Source: Cellvibrio sp. pealriver (GTDB taxonomy: Bacteria; Pseudomonadota; Gammaproteobacteria; Pseudomonadales; Cellvibrionaceae). From it: 64,000 nt of DNA. Where the stretch lies: contig NZ_KQ236688.1 of NCBI RefSeq assembly GCF_001183545.1, positions 1,393,149-1,457,148 on the forward strand. The letters run 5' to 3'. The notes beneath the pieces were generated by a model, which was not told the origin of the DNA, searched no databases, and was given only the letters and a program-made list of their open reading frames with translations. The stretch's first letter is position 1. Every line of letters begins with the position of its first letter. This document shows, one piece after another, positions 38,842 to 50,700 of this stretch. The translations under genes and the position numbers were made by a program.

Positions 38842-40371
38842 TTATCCGCGCGCGGCACCGTTATGCAAACCTATTGGCAGTTCCATCTGCTTAACATTTT
38901 TTTTGCCTGATTTTGCGCTATCGTTACGAGCAGCGGCAACTTTTTCGAGATATTCCTGAGTTACGTCGCCTGCACAATATTCACCGTTAAATACGGCACA
39001 ATCAAATTCTTTTACTTTGCTATTACCTTCGGCTGAAGCTGCAATCAGATCTTCCAAATCCTGATAAATCAACCAATCCGCACCAATTTCCTTACACACT
39101 TCTTCTTCGCTACGACCATGTGCAATTAACTCGGCTGTAGTCGGCATATCAATGCCATAAACGTTAGGATACTTAACAGCTGGTGCCGCTGAAGCAAAAT
39201 AAACTTTTTTTGCGCCTACATCACGCACCATTTGGATGATTTGTTGACACGTAGTGCCACGTACAATTGAATCATCAACAAGTAATACCACTTTATCCCT
39301 AAACTCTAATTCAATTGGATTCAATTTTTGCCGCACAGATTTTTTTCGTTGCTGCTGCCCCGGCATAATAAAAGTGCGGCCGATATAGCGGTTTTTTACC
39401 AGCCCTTCACGAAATTTTACGCCCAATTTTTGCGCCAATGCCTGACCTGCAACGCGACTGGTATCAGGAATTGGAATGACGACATCAATATCATGATCAG
39501 GACGCTCACGCAGAATTTTTTCTGCTAATTTTTCACCTTGGCGCAAACGTGCTTTATAAACCGAAATACCATCCATAATTGAATCAGGACGAGCAAAATA
39601 CACATGTTCAAAAATACACGGACTGAGATGCGGATTTTCAGCACACTGACGACGATGTAACTCACCCTCCTCGGTAATATAAATCGCCTCTCCTGGAGCA
39701 ACATCATCAATCAACTCAAAGCCCAGCACATCGAGCGCTACGCTTTCAGAGGCAACCATATACTCAACGCCGCCCTCTTCCGCATTGCGCTTGCCATATA
39801 CCAATGGACGAATACCATGAGGATCACGAAATGCCACAAGACCGTAATTGGCAATTAAGGCAACAACTGAATAACCACCAGTAACACGTTTATGCACACC
39901 GGCAACAGCAGCAAACATATCCTCAGCCGTTGGGCTTAGCTTTCCCTGTAATTGCAATTCATGAGCAAACACATTGAGCAACACTTCTGAATCTGAATCT
40001 GTATTTACATGACGCAAATCCGTTTTAAAAATATCTTCACTGAGCTTGTCGGCATTGGTTAAATTGCCATTATGCGCCATTGCGATACCGTAAGGTGAAT
40101 TCACATAAAAAGGCTGCGCTAGTGCGGGTCCCGAACTACCTGCAGTTGGGTAACGAACATGTCCAATACCCATATTTCCAAGTAAACGCTGCATATGGCG
40201 TGTTCTAAAAACATCTTGCACCAAGCCATTAGCTTTTTGCTGGCTCATGCGCCCATTATCACAAGTAACCATACCGGCGGCATCCTGACCACGGTGTTGC
40301 AAAATGGTTAACGCATCGTAAATCTGCACATTTACATCGCGCTTACTCACAATACCTACAATGCCGCACAT
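38842..40371 (-). CDS. purF: Amidophosphoribosyltransferase
   Basis: First committed step of purine synthesis: PRPP plus glutamine to phosphoribosylamine. 509 residues. Cys2 after Met is the glutaminase nucleophile ([10 protein letters not shown]), so there is no propeptide, as in E. coli. The PRPP loop is [14 protein letters not shown]. Follows cvpA in the conserved purF-cvpA pairing. Confidence 0.98.
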   Translation of the reverse strand: MCGIVGIVSKRDVNVQIYDALTILQHRGQDAAGMVTCDNGRMSQQKANGLVQDVFRTRHMQRLLGNMGIGHVRYPTAGSSGPALAQPFYVNSPYGIAMAHNGNLTNADKLSEDIFKTDLRHVNTDSDSEVLLNVFAHELQLQGKLSPTAEDMFAAVAGVHKRVTGGYSVVALIANYGLVAFRDPHGIRPLVYGKRNAEEGGVEYMVASESVALDVLGFELIDDVAPGEAIYITEEGELHRRQCAENPHLSPCIFEHVYFARPDSIMDGISVYKARLRQGEKLAEKILRERPDHDIDVVIPIPDTSRVAGQALAQKLGVKFREGLVKNRYIGRTFIMPGQQQRKKSVRQKLNPIELEFRDKVVLLVDDSIVRGTTCQQIIQMVRDVGAKKVYFASAAPAVKYPNVYGIDMPTTAELIAHGRSEEEVCKEIGADWLIYQDLEDLIAASAEGNSKVKEFDCAVFNGEYCAGDVTQEYLEKVAAARNDSAKSGKKNVKQMELPIGLHNGAARG

Positions 40372-40422
40372 AGATTTGCCTCAATAACTTTGAACAAAAA
40401 TAATTTACAAAAAACCGTTAAC

Positions 40423-40944
40423 TTAGATTGATTGGCCAGTTTCAGAACTACTGAAGAACGTTTGAACCCACTGGCTTAGATTGCCATACACTTCTATAAC
40501 CCAGCCTTCACAAGATTGGAAATACGGAATCAATTGCGCCTGTTTCCACCATTCATCTTCATTAACAGGAATAAATCCAGGTAATAAAATTACAATCGCC
40601 ATCACGATAATAGAGGCACGTGCTGCACCAAATACCATTCCAAGTAGGCGATCTGTACCGCTAAGACCAGTAGCACGCACCAATGCTCCAATCAGATAGC
40701 TGACCATAGCGCCAAGCAATAGGGTCGAAACGAATAAGGCGGCATAGGCTGTCATTAAACGAACAGAGGGGGTTTCTATATGGCCAACAAGTAAGGTTTC
40801 AAGTTGCCCACCAAATAATCTGGCAACGAGCACAGCGGAAATCCAGATAACCAATGAGAGCGCTTCGCGTACAAAACCACGAATCAAACCGATAAAACAG
40901 GACAGGCAAAATATTCCAATAATAGCCCAATCAGCCCAATTCAT
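40423..40944 (-). CDS. cvpA: CvpA family membrane protein
   Basis: A 173-residue inner-membrane protein with four predicted helices (WAIIGIFCLSCFIGLIRGF; LSLVIWISAVLVARLF; AYAALFVSTLLLGAMVSYLI; ASIIVMAIVILLPGF). CvpA is needed for colicin V production and bile or envelope-stress tolerance in enterics; molecular role unclear. Co-transcribed with purF. Confidence 0.93.
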   Translation of the reverse strand: MNWADWAIIGIFCLSCFIGLIRGFVREALSLVIWISAVLVARLFGGQLETLLVGHIETPSVRLMTAYAALFVSTLLLGAMVSYLIGALVRATGLSGTDRLLGMVFGAARASIIVMAIVILLPGFIPVNEDEWWKQAQLIPYFQSCEGWVIEVYGNLSQWVQTFFSSSETGQSI

Positions 40945-40984
40945 TCGCCCTACCGCTCCGGAAGAAAAGTGAGAGGTTTACAGT

Positions 40985-40997
40985 GGCGCGCATTCTA
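40985..40997 (-). promoter_or_regulatory. Candidate cvpA-purF promoter -10 with GC discriminator
   Basis: Minus-strand TAGAAT followed by GCGCGCC, about 40 bases before cvpA. No good -35. No PurR-like palindrome was recognised here. Confidence 0.45.
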
Positions 40998-41019
40998 CCA
41001 GACGCAAGACATTATGGCT

Positions 41020-41613
41020 TCATGGTTTGAAGGGTAAAATCATGGAATTCACTTTTAAGCGCTTATCTAATTGAGCCTTGATTGCAAGCGCCTCGGACTT
41101 ATCTTGTTTAGGCCCAATGAAGACACGATAAGCCGCCGTATTCGGCACTGCCCGCACATACGCCTTATGACCATCAGCCTGAAGCTGGTCGCGCAATTTA
41201 TTCGCCGCCTCTTGCGAGCCCAAGCTTGCAACCTGAATTACCCATGCATCTGGCAGACCTTTTGAGTTGAGAGGTAAATTGGAAACTGAGTCCGAGGGTG
41301 AGCTTGACACTGACGTTTCTACGTCCGCTACCGACTTATCAGTAACTGGCTGCTCAGGAGGTGACAGGGGTTCACTCAATTGCTGTTCTTCATCAGGCAA
41401 AAACATGGCCTCTGGTGCAAGTGCAGGCTCAATCCCCTCTGGTTGAGTCGGCTCATCAAAAGCCACTGCTGTAATATTAGGTCGTCCAGGTATATGGGTA
41501 TTGGTATCCACTTGATACTGTTGGCGATCTTTGAAAAAACTCGGCAAAAATAGAACAGCAACGGCAGCTAGTACCGCCGCACCTATTAATCGATGCTTTA
41601 CCGACTCTTTCAC
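41020..41613 (-). CDS. dedD: SPOR domain protein, DedD-like
   Basis: A 197-residue cell-division protein. N-terminal anchor helix (LIGAAVLAAVAVLFLPSFF), a Pro/Glu-rich linker, and a C-terminal SPOR domain (AWVIQVASLGSQEAANKLRDQL ... YRVFIGPKQDKSEA) that binds denuded septal peptidoglycan. I start it at the GTG at 41613, which has GGGAG six bases upstream; an ATG at 41631 has no site. Between folC and cvpA as in E. coli. Confidence 0.9.
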   Translation of the reverse strand: MKESVKHRLIGAAVLAAVAVLFLPSFFKDRQQYQVDTNTHIPGRPNITAVAFDEPTQPEGIEPALAPEAMFLPDEEQQLSEPLSPPEQPVTDKSVADVETSVSSSPSDSVSNLPLNSKGLPDAWVIQVASLGSQEAANKLRDQLQADGHKAYVRAVPNTAAYRVFIGPKQDKSEALAIKAQLDKRLKVNSMILPFKP

Positions 41614-41659
41614 AGGAATCTCCCATAGCAAAAATCTAAATCAGGATGATATTGACTCA

Positions 41660-42943
41660 TCAAGGAGTTGCCATATCCAAGGCCTGAATTGCTGCAGCAA
41701 CCGTAAAAAATGAACCGCAAATCAATATCCGATCACCTGGAGCGGAGTTCTTTAAGGCCATCTGCAAACAATCTGCAACGCTACCTGAGAACACATCTGA
41801 TCGAGCATGCTCATGTAAATCCTGACGCAACTGCAGTACGCTTGCAGCACGAGGAATGTATGACAGATCTGCGAGATACCAATGACTAACGCAGTTTTTG
41901 AGGTTGCCCAAACTTTGGGCGCGATCTTTATCCGACATCATCGCTACTATAGCGTGCACCTGCGATGACGAAGAAGCCGCCTGAGCCAAACGTTCAGCCA
42001 GATACAATGTAGCAGCTGGATTATGCGCAACATCCAAAATCACGACTCTTTGATTCCAATCTTTTGTCTGAAAACGCCCAGGCACTCGCAAATCAGCCAA
42101 TACCGCAAATGCATCAATATCTTTTACATCAACACCCAACAACAAGACAGCTTGCAAAGCAGCTGCAAGGCTAGGTAGAGGTAGCTGAGGTAATGGATTG
42201 GACGAAAAACGTATATCCAAGTTCCACCAACCCCAAGATGCGTCTTCTGTGGAATAACCGAAGTCACGATTAATCAAGTACAGAGGTGCGGATAGAATTA
42301 AAGAGTGATTTATTAACGAAAGGGGCGGATCAAAATCGGCACATACGACAGGCTTTCCTGCACGAATAATACCTGCCTTTTCATAACCGATAGCCTCGCG
42401 GTTATCGCCAAGCCAATCAGTATGATCAAGCGCAACCGTGGTTATGATAGCTACATCAGCATCAATAATATTAACAGCATCCAGACGCCCGCCTAAGCCA
42501 ACTTCAAGCACCATGACATCAACAGCGTGACGTGAGAATATTTCTAGTGCAGCAAGAGTGCCATACTCAAAATAGGTCAAACTAATTGGCTGAGGAGAGT
42601 TATCGGAAATTTGTTGACAAGCATTGTAAATCGCAGAAAAAGCGTCACAAATTTCTTTGTCATCAGCATAGGAACCGTTAACAACAATACGCTCATTGTA
42701 ATGAATCAAATGAGGCGATGTATAAACACCAACAGAAAAACCAGCAGCAGATAACAGTGCAGCCGTTGCCGTTACGCACGACCCCTTGCCATTGGTTCCT
42801 GCTACAGTGACTACCTTCCCGGAAGGATTTAATAACCCCATCCGCGCAGCGACGCAGGAAACTCGATCTAAACCAAGATCAATTTCCTGCGTATGATTTT
42901 GTTCTAACCATTTCAGCCACGCCGATAGCGAATCAAGTTGCAT
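41660..42943 (-). CDS. folC: Bifunctional dihydrofolate synthase/folylpolyglutamate synthase
   Basis: Adds glutamate to dihydropteroate and extends the folate polyglutamate tail. 427 residues from the ATG at 42943 (MQLDSLSAWLKWLEQNH); the longer frame overlaps accD and is rejected. P-loop VAGTNGKGSCVTA, GLGGRLDAVNIIDADVAIITTVALDH and DVAHNPAA are Mur-ligase-family motifs. Starts ten bases after accD. Confidence 0.97.
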   Translation of the reverse strand: MQLDSLSAWLKWLEQNHTQEIDLGLDRVSCVAARMGLLNPSGKVVTVAGTNGKGSCVTATAALLSAAGFSVGVYTSPHLIHYNERIVVNGSYADDKEICDAFSAIYNACQQISDNSPQPISLTYFEYGTLAALEIFSRHAVDVMVLEVGLGGRLDAVNIIDADVAIITTVALDHTDWLGDNREAIGYEKAGIIRAGKPVVCADFDPPLSLINHSLILSAPLYLINRDFGYSTEDASWGWWNLDIRFSSNPLPQLPLPSLAAALQAVLLLGVDVKDIDAFAVLADLRVPGRFQTKDWNQRVVILDVAHNPAATLYLAERLAQAASSSSQVHAIVAMMSDKDRAQSLGNLKNCVSHWYLADLSYIPRAASVLQLRQDLHEHARSDVFSGSVADCLQMALKNSAPGDRILICGSFFTVAAAIQALDMATP

Positions 42944-42953
42944 AAAGGATCGA

Positions 42954-43814
42954 CTACACCGCCGCTTTACGGGTAAATTTTGCCAATAAAGATGCAAGCT
43001 TATCGCGCATGTCGCGACGATGAATAATCATATCGATAGCCCCGTGCTCCAACAAAAATTCAGCACGCTGAAACCCTTTCGGTAATTTTTGGCGGATAGT
43101 TTGTTCGATAATGCTTGGCCCGGCAAAACCAGCGCGAGAGCCTGGCTCACAAATATTGAGGTCACCAAGCAAAGCAAGGCTCGCAGACACACCACCATAA
43201 ACAGGGTCTGTCATGACAGAAATGTAAGGTGTTCCTTGCATTTTTAAACGTTCGATTACTGCACTGGTTTTTGCCATTTGCATCAAAGATATCAACGCCT
43301 CCTGCATGCGAGCACCGCCTGTTGCAGAGAAACAAACAAATGGAATATTTTCTTTCAAAGCAATAGTAGCTGCACGTGTAAAACGCTCGCCCACAACGTA
43401 TCCCATAGAACCACCATGGAACGCAAACTCAAATGCAACCGCAACAATCGGCATGCCCTTTAACTCACCCCGCATAGCAACCAGCGCGTCTTTTTCGCCA
43501 GTCTCTTTTTGGGCTGCAGTTAAACGGTCTTTGTATTTTTTGACATCCTTAAATTTCAAGCGATCAATTGGCTCAACGTCAGCTGCCAATTCTTGACGAT
43601 TCTGTGGATCAAGGAACATATTCAGGCGCGCGCGCGCGCCAACGCGCCTGTGATGATCGCATTTTGGACAAACATCCAATGTTTTTTCCATTTCAGGTTT
43701 ATATAAAACCGCATCACACTTAACGCACTTTTCCCACAAGCCTTCAGGAACTTTGTTGCTGCGCTTGGTATCCGTACGGGAAATGCTGGGAATAATTTTA
43801 TCTAACCAACTCAT
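42954..43814 (-). CDS. accD: Acetyl-CoA carboxylase carboxyltransferase subunit beta
   Basis: Transfers carboxyl from carboxybiotin to acetyl-CoA with AccA, making malonyl-CoA. 286 residues. N-terminal zinc ribbon with Cys30, Cys33, Cys49, Cys52; CT domain with [22 protein letters not shown] and [13 protein letters not shown]. The segment coding for residues just after the zinc ribbon has an alternating CG run flanked by an inverted repeat. Confidence 0.98.
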   Translation of the reverse strand: MSWLDKIIPSISRTDTKRSNKVPEGLWEKCVKCDAVLYKPEMEKTLDVCPKCDHHRRVGARARLNMFLDPQNRQELAADVEPIDRLKFKDVKKYKDRLTAAQKETGEKDALVAMRGELKGMPIVAVAFEFAFHGGSMGYVVGERFTRAATIALKENIPFVCFSATGGARMQEALISLMQMAKTSAVIERLKMQGTPYISVMTDPVYGGVSASLALLGDLNICEPGSRAGFAGPSIIEQTIRQKLPKGFQRAEFLLEHGAIDMIIHRRDMRDKLASLLAKFTRKAAV

Positions 43815-43890
43815 GGTTGCGTCTCTATACTCGTTTGAATTTAGTTGATGATGAGATCATCTGGAATGCACCCCATCTAAATTGTCAGGA

Positions 43891-44700
43891 TCAAATAGAA
43901 TCTATCGCTACCCGAATACTACCGACAATATCGCCAACTGCAGCTGCAATTTCATCTGCCGTTTTATCTGCCATTGTGCCCATTTTATCAACTAGCACGC
44001 TACCAATCACCACCCCATCAGCCAAGGCAGCAACCGCTTTTGCTGTCTGAGGGTCTTTGATACCGAAACCAACACATACAGGCAGGTTTGTTAATTGGCC
44101 AAACTCAGCTAATTTCGTTTTTACTGCATCGACATCGAGGTGCCCAGCTCCAGTAACGCCTTTTAATGAAACGTAATACAAAAAACCGCTGGCATGAGCT
44201 GCAACTTTTTTCGCTCGCTCAACCGTTGTAGTAGGGGCTAGCAGAAAAATGTTATCCAAGCCGAAACTGTCTAATTCGCTTTTCAAAACTGACACTTCTT
44301 CTGGCGGCAAATCAACAGTCAATAAACCATCAACCCCCGCTGTTGATGCTGCAAGAGCAAATTCAGCATAGCCAAAACGCTCTACAGGGTTAGCGTATCC
44401 CATCAACACAACAGGTGTTATGTCGTTGGTCTTACGGAATTCCTTTACGAGTTCCAATGTTCCTTTCAGACTAATGCCATGCTCCAAAGCACGCTCATGC
44501 CCCTTTTGAATCACAGGCCCTTCTGCCATTGGATCGGAAAATGGCACGCCCAGTTCAATAACATCGACACCCTGCTCTACCATTGCATGCAGCGTATGTA
44601 ACGTAGCTTGAGGATAAGGATCGCCATTAACGACATAAGCAACCAGAATTTTTTTACCGGACGCTTTAGCTTGGCTTAAATGTTGGGAAATACGACTCAT
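43891..44700 (-). CDS. trpA: Tryptophan synthase alpha subunit
   Basis: Cleaves indole-3-glycerol phosphate and channels indole to TrpB. 269 residues, TIM barrel; catalytic Glu in IELGVPFSDPMAEG and the catalytic Asp in the same loop, phosphate-binding GVTGAGH and VGFGIKDP. It is 64 bases after trpB. Confidence 0.98.
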   Translation of the reverse strand: MSRISQHLSQAKASGKKILVAYVVNGDPYPQATLHTLHAMVEQGVDVIELGVPFSDPMAEGPVIQKGHERALEHGISLKGTLELVKEFRKTNDITPVVLMGYANPVERFGYAEFALAASTAGVDGLLTVDLPPEEVSVLKSELDSFGLDNIFLLAPTTTVERAKKVAAHASGFLYYVSLKGVTGAGHLDVDAVKTKLAEFGQLTNLPVCVGFGIKDPQTAKAVAALADGVVIGSVLVDKMGTMADKTADEIAAAVGDIVGSIRVAIDSI

Positions 44701-44764
44701 CGATAATTCCTGATATCAATCATCAGCCATTGCCATGGCCAATTAAAAATTCAATCGAGCACAC

Positions 44765-45991
44765 TTAAACAGTGATGCCATCCAATCCCGCCACAGTGAG
44801 GATATCTTTATCGCCACGACCTGAAAGGTTGGCAATAATAATTTGATCTTTACTCATGGTAGGTGCCAATTTTTCAACATATGCCAAAGCATGGCTAGAC
44901 TCCAATGCAGGCATAATACCTTCTGTCTTGGTCACTTTTCGAAACGCAGCAAGAGCTTCATCATCATTGATTGCAACGTAATTAACACGACCAATATCTT
45001 TCAACCATGAATGCTCAGGACCAACTCCTGGATAATCCAAGCCTGCAGAAACCGAATGGGTCTCGATGATCTGGCCGTTTTCATCCTCCATTAAGTAAGT
45101 GCGATTACCGTGTAAGACACCGGGAACACCTTTATTCAGCGGTGCGGCATGCTTGCCCGTTTCAATACCCAGACCACCAGCTTCAACACCGTACATTTTG
45201 ACTGATTTGTCTGTCAGGAATGGATGGAATAAACCTATTGCATTGGAGCCGCCGCCAACACAAGCAACCAAGGCATCTGGCAGGCGGCCAGCTTGTTCAA
45301 GGCATTGGCGACGAGCTTCACGTCCAATAATTGATTGGAAATCACGCACCAATTGCGGATAAGGATGAGGGCCAGCAACAGTACCGATGATGTAGAAGGT
45401 ATCATCTACGTTGGTTGCCCAATCGCGCATGGCTTCATTCATCGCATCTTTTAAAGTACGAGAACCAGAAGTTACAGGAAACACTTCAGCACCAAGCAGC
45501 TTCATCCGATAAACATTGAGAGCCTGACGTTTAACATCTTCCGCCCCCATATAAACACGACATTGCAGCCCCAACCTTGCCGCAACCGTTGCGGTCGCAA
45601 CACCGTGTTGTCCCGCTCCGGTTTCGGCGATTACACGTGACTTACCCGTAAATTTGGCAAGCAACGCTTGGCCTATGGTGTTATTTACCTTGTGAGCACC
45701 CGTGTGATTTAGATCTTCGCGCTTAAGGAATATCTGGGCACCACCTAATTCTCGCGTCCAGCGCTCGGCAAGATAAAGAGGTGAAGGTCGGCCAACATAA
45801 TGAGCCATATCTTTATCGAATTCAGCTTGAAAGCCTTCATCGTCTTTTAACTTTGAATAAATTGATTGCAACTCATCAAGCGCGTAGATCAAGGTTTCAG
45901 ATACAAAACGTCCACCATAAGGACCGAAATGACCATCCACACTCGGAAAGGCACTGTAATCGATAGAAGAATACTGCTCAGTGTTACTCAC
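44765..45991 (-). CDS. trpB: Tryptophan synthase beta subunit
   Basis: PLP enzyme condensing indole and serine. 408 residues; PLP-lysine Lys101 in HTGAHKVNN, glycine-rich phosphate site [10 protein letters not shown], TrpB1-type N-terminus ([12 protein letters not shown]). Located between trpF and trpA, an order seen in many gammaproteobacteria outside the enterics. Confidence 0.98.
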   Translation of the reverse strand: MSNTEQYSSIDYSAFPSVDGHFGPYGGRFVSETLIYALDELQSIYSKLKDDEGFQAEFDKDMAHYVGRPSPLYLAERWTRELGGAQIFLKREDLNHTGAHKVNNTIGQALLAKFTGKSRVIAETGAGQHGVATATVAARLGLQCRVYMGAEDVKRQALNVYRMKLLGAEVFPVTSGSRTLKDAMNEAMRDWATNVDDTFYIIGTVAGPHPYPQLVRDFQSIIGREARRQCLEQAGRLPDALVACVGGGSNAIGLFHPFLTDKSVKMYGVEAGGLGIETGKHAAPLNKGVPGVLHGNRTYLMEDENGQIIETHSVSAGLDYPGVGPEHSWLKDIGRVNYVAINDDEALAAFRKVTKTEGIMPALESSHALAYVEKLAPTMSKDQIIIANLSGRGDKDILTVAGLDGITV

Positions 45992-46029
45992 CGTTTAATC
46001 ACCTGTAAAAAGTGGCATGGCGGAATGGA

Positions 46030-46671
46030 TCAACCCGCGGCAAGCCTTGCATTATTGATAAAAGACATTATTTTGCTATGGTCTTTTTTGCCTGGTGACA
46101 ATTCTACACCACCACTGACATCAACCCCATAGACCGAAACAGTACGAATTGCTTCTCCGACATTATCAGGAGTAAGGCCACCCGCTAATACTATTGGCTT
46201 AAGCGATTGCTCTGGAACTCGCTTCCACTCGAACGTCTCCCCTGTTCCCCCCGGTACGCCGGGCCGGTAGGCATCTAATAAAATACCTGACGCGTCTGAA
46301 TAAGCCTCTATGCTAGCAACAACATCCAGCTCTGGCCGCATACGCAAAGCTTTCATGTAAGGACGATGAAAGAGGGAGCAGTAAGCCGGAGATTCATTCC
46401 CATGAAACTGTAACAACTGTAAGGGAACATCATTTAATACGGTATTGACGAATTCCGGATCAGCATCCACAAACAAACCCGTAACAACTACAAAAGGCCC
46501 TGCGGCCAAGGCGATTTGGCGAGCTTGTGAAATTGATACTGCGCGCGGACTTGCTTCATAAAAAACCAAACCCAATGCCTCTGCACCAGCATCCACAACC
46601 GCCAAAGCATCCTCAACTGAGGTGATACCGCAAATTTTTATACGCGTTTTGGACAACTCCAAAAACCCCAC
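46030..46671 (-). CDS. trpF: Phosphoribosylanthranilate isomerase
   Basis: Third tryptophan step, isomerising phosphoribosylanthranilate to CdRP. 213 residues; KICGITS near the N-terminus carries the catalytic Cys, and LDAYRPGVPGGTGETFEW and VYGVDVSGGVELSPGKKD are typical. The start is a GTG at 46671 without a clear ribosome site; a TTG five codons in is an alternative. Monofunctional, not fused to trpC. Confidence 0.95.
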   Translation of the reverse strand: MGFLELSKTRIKICGITSVEDALAVVDAGAEALGLVFYEASPRAVSISQARQIALAAGPFVVVTGLFVDADPEFVNTVLNDVPLQLLQFHGNESPAYCSLFHRPYMKALRMRPELDVVASIEAYSDASGILLDAYRPGVPGGTGETFEWKRVPEQSLKPIVLAGGLTPDNVGEAIRTVSVYGVDVSGGVELSPGKKDHSKIMSFINNARLAAG

Positions 46672-46789
46672 TGGTTCACTGGCAGATCAAAATTTAATCG
46701 GAAAAATACTAAGAGAAACAAATAAATAAGCTGAAATATTAACAGAGTTCGCAGCGAAAAACCGCAAAGATGCTACCGCTGATATCCTG

Positions 46790-47683
46790 TTAACTAGAAA
46801 AACCTCCCAGAGGTTCTGTCAGAAATAAGGGGCCAGGAACACAACTTGGAAGATCAAAATGTGGAGGATACTCAACACCAACTAAATAAAGCCCAAACGG
46901 TTTGGCCGTCACACCACCTGCACTGCGATCACAGGCAGAGAGCACTTCCGCAACCCAACCAGGAGGCTTATCGCCAGCTCCGACAGACATCAACACACCC
47001 ACCATGTTACGCACCATGTGATGCAAGAAGGCGTTTGCCTGTACCTCCAGAAGAATCAGCTCACCGCGCCGCACTATATGTAGGTAATTAATCTGGCGAA
47101 CGGGGCTTCTAGCCTGACACTGTGTAGCACGGAAAGATGTAAAGTCGTGCTTTCCAACAAGGTAAGATGCTCCTTCTCGCATTAAATCAACATTCAACGG
47201 ACGCGAAGACCACGTGATTTGGTCATGCAACAACCCGGACTGAGCCTTGGCATCAGTGATTAAATATCGATACGTCCGATTCAACGCACTAAAGCGAGCA
47301 TGAAATTGTGGCACCACCATTTTTGCCCAGCGCACACAAATGGAGTCCGGCAAATAAGGACGAGTACCTCTCATCCATGCCTTTTCAGGCCTTGCGGCAA
47401 GAGTATCGAAATGCACAATCTGGCTGGTTGCATGAACTCCAGCATCTGTCCGACCAGCACAAACTAATGAAACTGTTTCATTAGCCACTCTGGAAAGCGC
47501 CACCTCCAAAGCATGCTGTACGGTTTTGACTCCACTCGGCTGAACCTGAAACCCATGATAGTCCGTCCCCTTATATTCAACACACAAGGCGATACGATTC
47601 ATTCCTTCTGGCCATACGGTATCTGCAACAATTTCACCACTGCGAATATAGGGTTTTGATGCAGGAATATAGTTTTCAGTCAT
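46790..47683 (-). CDS. truA: tRNA pseudouridine(38-40) synthase
   Basis: Makes pseudouridine at 38-40 in the anticodon stem-loop. 297 residues; catalytic Asp80 in CAGRTDAGVHA, plus FSALNRTYRYLI and ANAFLHHMVRNMVG. An internal ATG (residue 28) would fit shorter homologues, so the first 27 residues may not be translated. Follows fimV after a terminator. Confidence 0.95.
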   Translation of the reverse strand: MTENYIPASKPYIRSGEIVADTVWPEGMNRIALCVEYKGTDYHGFQVQPSGVKTVQHALEVALSRVANETVSLVCAGRTDAGVHATSQIVHFDTLAARPEKAWMRGTRPYLPDSICVRWAKMVVPQFHARFSALNRTYRYLITDAKAQSGLLHDQITWSSRPLNVDLMREGASYLVGKHDFTSFRATQCQARSPVRQINYLHIVRRGELILLEVQANAFLHHMVRNMVGVLMSVGAGDKPPGWVAEVLSACDRSAGGVTAKPFGLYLVGVEYPPHFDLPSCVPGPLFLTEPLGGFSS

Positions 47684-47715
47684 ACACAGGAGTCAACTCA
47701 AAATTAGAAAAGCAC

Positions 47716-47752
47716 AAAACAAAAAAGCCTTGCACTTAGGTGCAAGGCTTTT
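47716..47752 (-). terminator. Terminator of fimV
   Basis: Minus strand AAAAGCCTTGCAC, loop CTAA, GTGCAAGGCTTTTTTGTTTT. Strong. Confidence 0.93.
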
Positions 47753-47767
47753 CTAAGGAGGGCAATA

Positions 47768-50700
47768 TTAACCTATACGAGCAAGTAACTCATTCGCCTC
47801 TTTACGCTGCTCATCACTGCCCTCACCCAAAACTTCAGCGAGAATATCTTTTGCACCGTCTGCATCACCCATATCGATGTATGCGCGAGCCAAATCAAGC
47901 TTGGTTGCTGCTTCATCAGCATCTGCAAGGAAATCCAGCTCTGCATCCATCTCTTCATCAGACAAATCATCCAAAGCAGCTTCATCACTAGAGAAAGCGT
48001 TCAAATCAAGCTCATCTTCCGCTGAAAAATCTGACAAGGCTTGGGCAAATAAATCCTCATCTTGATTATCCTGAACCTCTTTAGGGGCTACAGGATCGTC
48101 AATCGCGACATCAACACCAGCAAAATCATTCGAAGTTGGTATCTCATCTTGCAACTCAAGATCAATGACTGATTGCTCTGCAGCAGATGCATCGGCGAAA
48201 GCAAAATCAGCAGAGAAATCATTTGCCTGATCAAATCCTTTTTCTTGCTCATTCTGCAGCTCTTCAATTTCAGCCATGCCAGTTTCATTATCCGAAACGA
48301 CCTCAATCAAAGACTCATCTTCGGCAATCTCATTAATATCAACTTCAAATTGATCATACGAATCAATGGAGAGATCACCAATCTCTCCATCATCTTTCTC
48401 GATGAACTTGCTTTGATCAAATTTATCAAGGTCATCAGTCAAAGTAAGATTGGCTGTTGAAATCTCACCAGACAAATTATCGAATTCATTTGTGATAAAG
48501 TTTTGAGTATCATCCAAAGCAGAACTGCCTGGATCAACCAATGAATTGAGTTCAGCCGTTACATTTTTTTCCGAGCCTTCAAGCTCATCACCTGCCAAAC
48601 CGGAGTCGAAGTCCATATCAAGATCAAGGCTTTCCATTTCGTGATCAAGCGCAGCCAAATCAACATCATCAACATCCATATCTAGATTAAAATCATCAGC
48701 CACTACATCAAGTGCTTCAGATTCATTGCCTTCCGTAACAACATCCTCCAACGATAACTCATTAGACTCAAATGAATCAGCCGAGCTATCTTGAGCTGTA
48801 TCAGCCAAATCCAGATCAAAACTAAAATCTTCCTCAATAACTGGAGAAGTTGTTTCAATGTCATTGGGGAGTGAATCTGTGTTCAAATCATCCAAGGCTA
48901 ATGAGAGCTCAGATAGATCGTCCGGCTCAGTCTCAAGCGAAAAATCATCATCCAGATCTAATTGAAATTCATTCGATGATGCAGCAGATTCATCACTATT
49001 CGAGGCAAGCGCATCATCTTGTACAGAAGCAAGATTTTCTTCATGATCATCAAAGTCCAATGAGAAATCAAAGTCGGCGTTTTGCTCATTGGTTGCTGCA
49101 GTTTGAGCCAGCTCCTCATCAAGGTTGAAATCATCCAGTGAAAAATTATCGTTACTGCCATCCTGATTGACTGGAGAAGTATCTGCCGCATCAAATTCTC
49201 CAGCACCAGCAATACCGTCGCGCAATTCCGATGCGCGAGCCAAAACAGCAGCGCCTGCTAATGGCAAAAGTGCAGCATAATGCTTATCGAAAGCGGGGGC
49301 ATTTTGCTGCTGTGCATAAACCTCGAGCAACTTCATGCGAATATCTGCAGACTCTGGATCCTTCTGTAAGGCATTGATCAGCATTTCTTCAGCCTGATCC
49401 AGCTTGCCATAAGCAATATAGATATCAGCTTCACCTACAACATCGCCCGTTTCAGCAACGGCTGTCGACTCATCATCCTCTTCGAATAAAGAGGCATCGT
49501 CAGCCGCCTGATATGCTTCAGACTCAGAAACCGGGGCTTCACGTTCTGCCACAGAATCATCCATTGCAAAAATATCTTCTTGCTCTTCCTGTTGAGCCTC
49601 AGCCTGCTTACGGCGGCGATAAGCAAATACACCCGCCCCCAAGAGCCCCAAAACGCCCAATCCAATCCACGGAGCATTCTCGATGGCTTTATCTGCCAAC
49701 GTTGGGGCAGGCGCTGGAGGTGCGACGACTTTAGGAGCTGCTGGCTGTGAGGATTTGGCAGCAGTACTGGATGTAGCGTTAGCTACAATAGCTGCTGGCT
49801 CAGGGGATGCTGAAGAAGTAATTTCAGCCCCTTCAATTGGTTGTTCAGTCCCTTCAGTTGGCTTCGCTGCAGAAACCTGCAACGCACGCAATTTTTCATT
49901 GCTGACCTCGACCAAGCGCTCCATTGTTTGGATTTGCTCTTCAAGGTCTTTTACACGCGCACTTAATTCAGTATTTTCAGATTTGGATTTATCCAACTCT
50001 TCCAAAGTAGCTGCAAGCTCAGATTCTAGCGCCTTCCCTGCACCATCGTTTGCACCGCTACCTTGACCAGCACTTGTTCCTGATGATGGAGCAGCAAGCT
50101 TCACTCGGCCACTGGCCTCTGTTGGTTCTGCACTAGGTACAGATGTCCGGCGTGATGCACTTAATTGCGCACCTGAGTCTGAGTCACCTGTCGCCTGGGC
50201 AAATTGGCTTACGGCCTCGGATTTACCCAAGGATTTCATTTCTTCCGCGTCAGGAATGCGCAGCACCTGACCACGACGCAGACGATTAATATTCCCATTG
50301 ATAAACGCATCCGGATTGGCGCGATATAAAGCCATCATGCTTTGATGAACCGATATGCTTGAATCGGAACGTGCACGCAGAGCTATATCCCATAAAGTAT
50401 CGTTTTGACGCACTTCATATTCATCGCCATTAAGACTAGCCTTAGGTGCAGATGCGCGAGGAGTTTGATAGCTCGATTCAGACTTTTTTCCTGTCGTTCC
50501 TGATACAGGAGCAGTACCGGGTTGAGACTGAGATGTAGATTGCGTAGCAGCCTGTACAGACTGCGAACTGCCGTTTTCGTCGAAAGTGGGCAGATCCATC
50601 AACAATGTGTACTCGCGCAATAAACGACCAGCAGTCCAACGCGCCTCAATTAGAAAGTTTAAGTAGGGCTCCCTCACAGGGCTGCGTGAGGTAATTATGA

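Noticed and set aside
47877..50066. Several plus-strand frames opposite fimV rich in Ser
   Set aside because: They mirror the Asp/Glu-rich repeats of FimV read in antisense.
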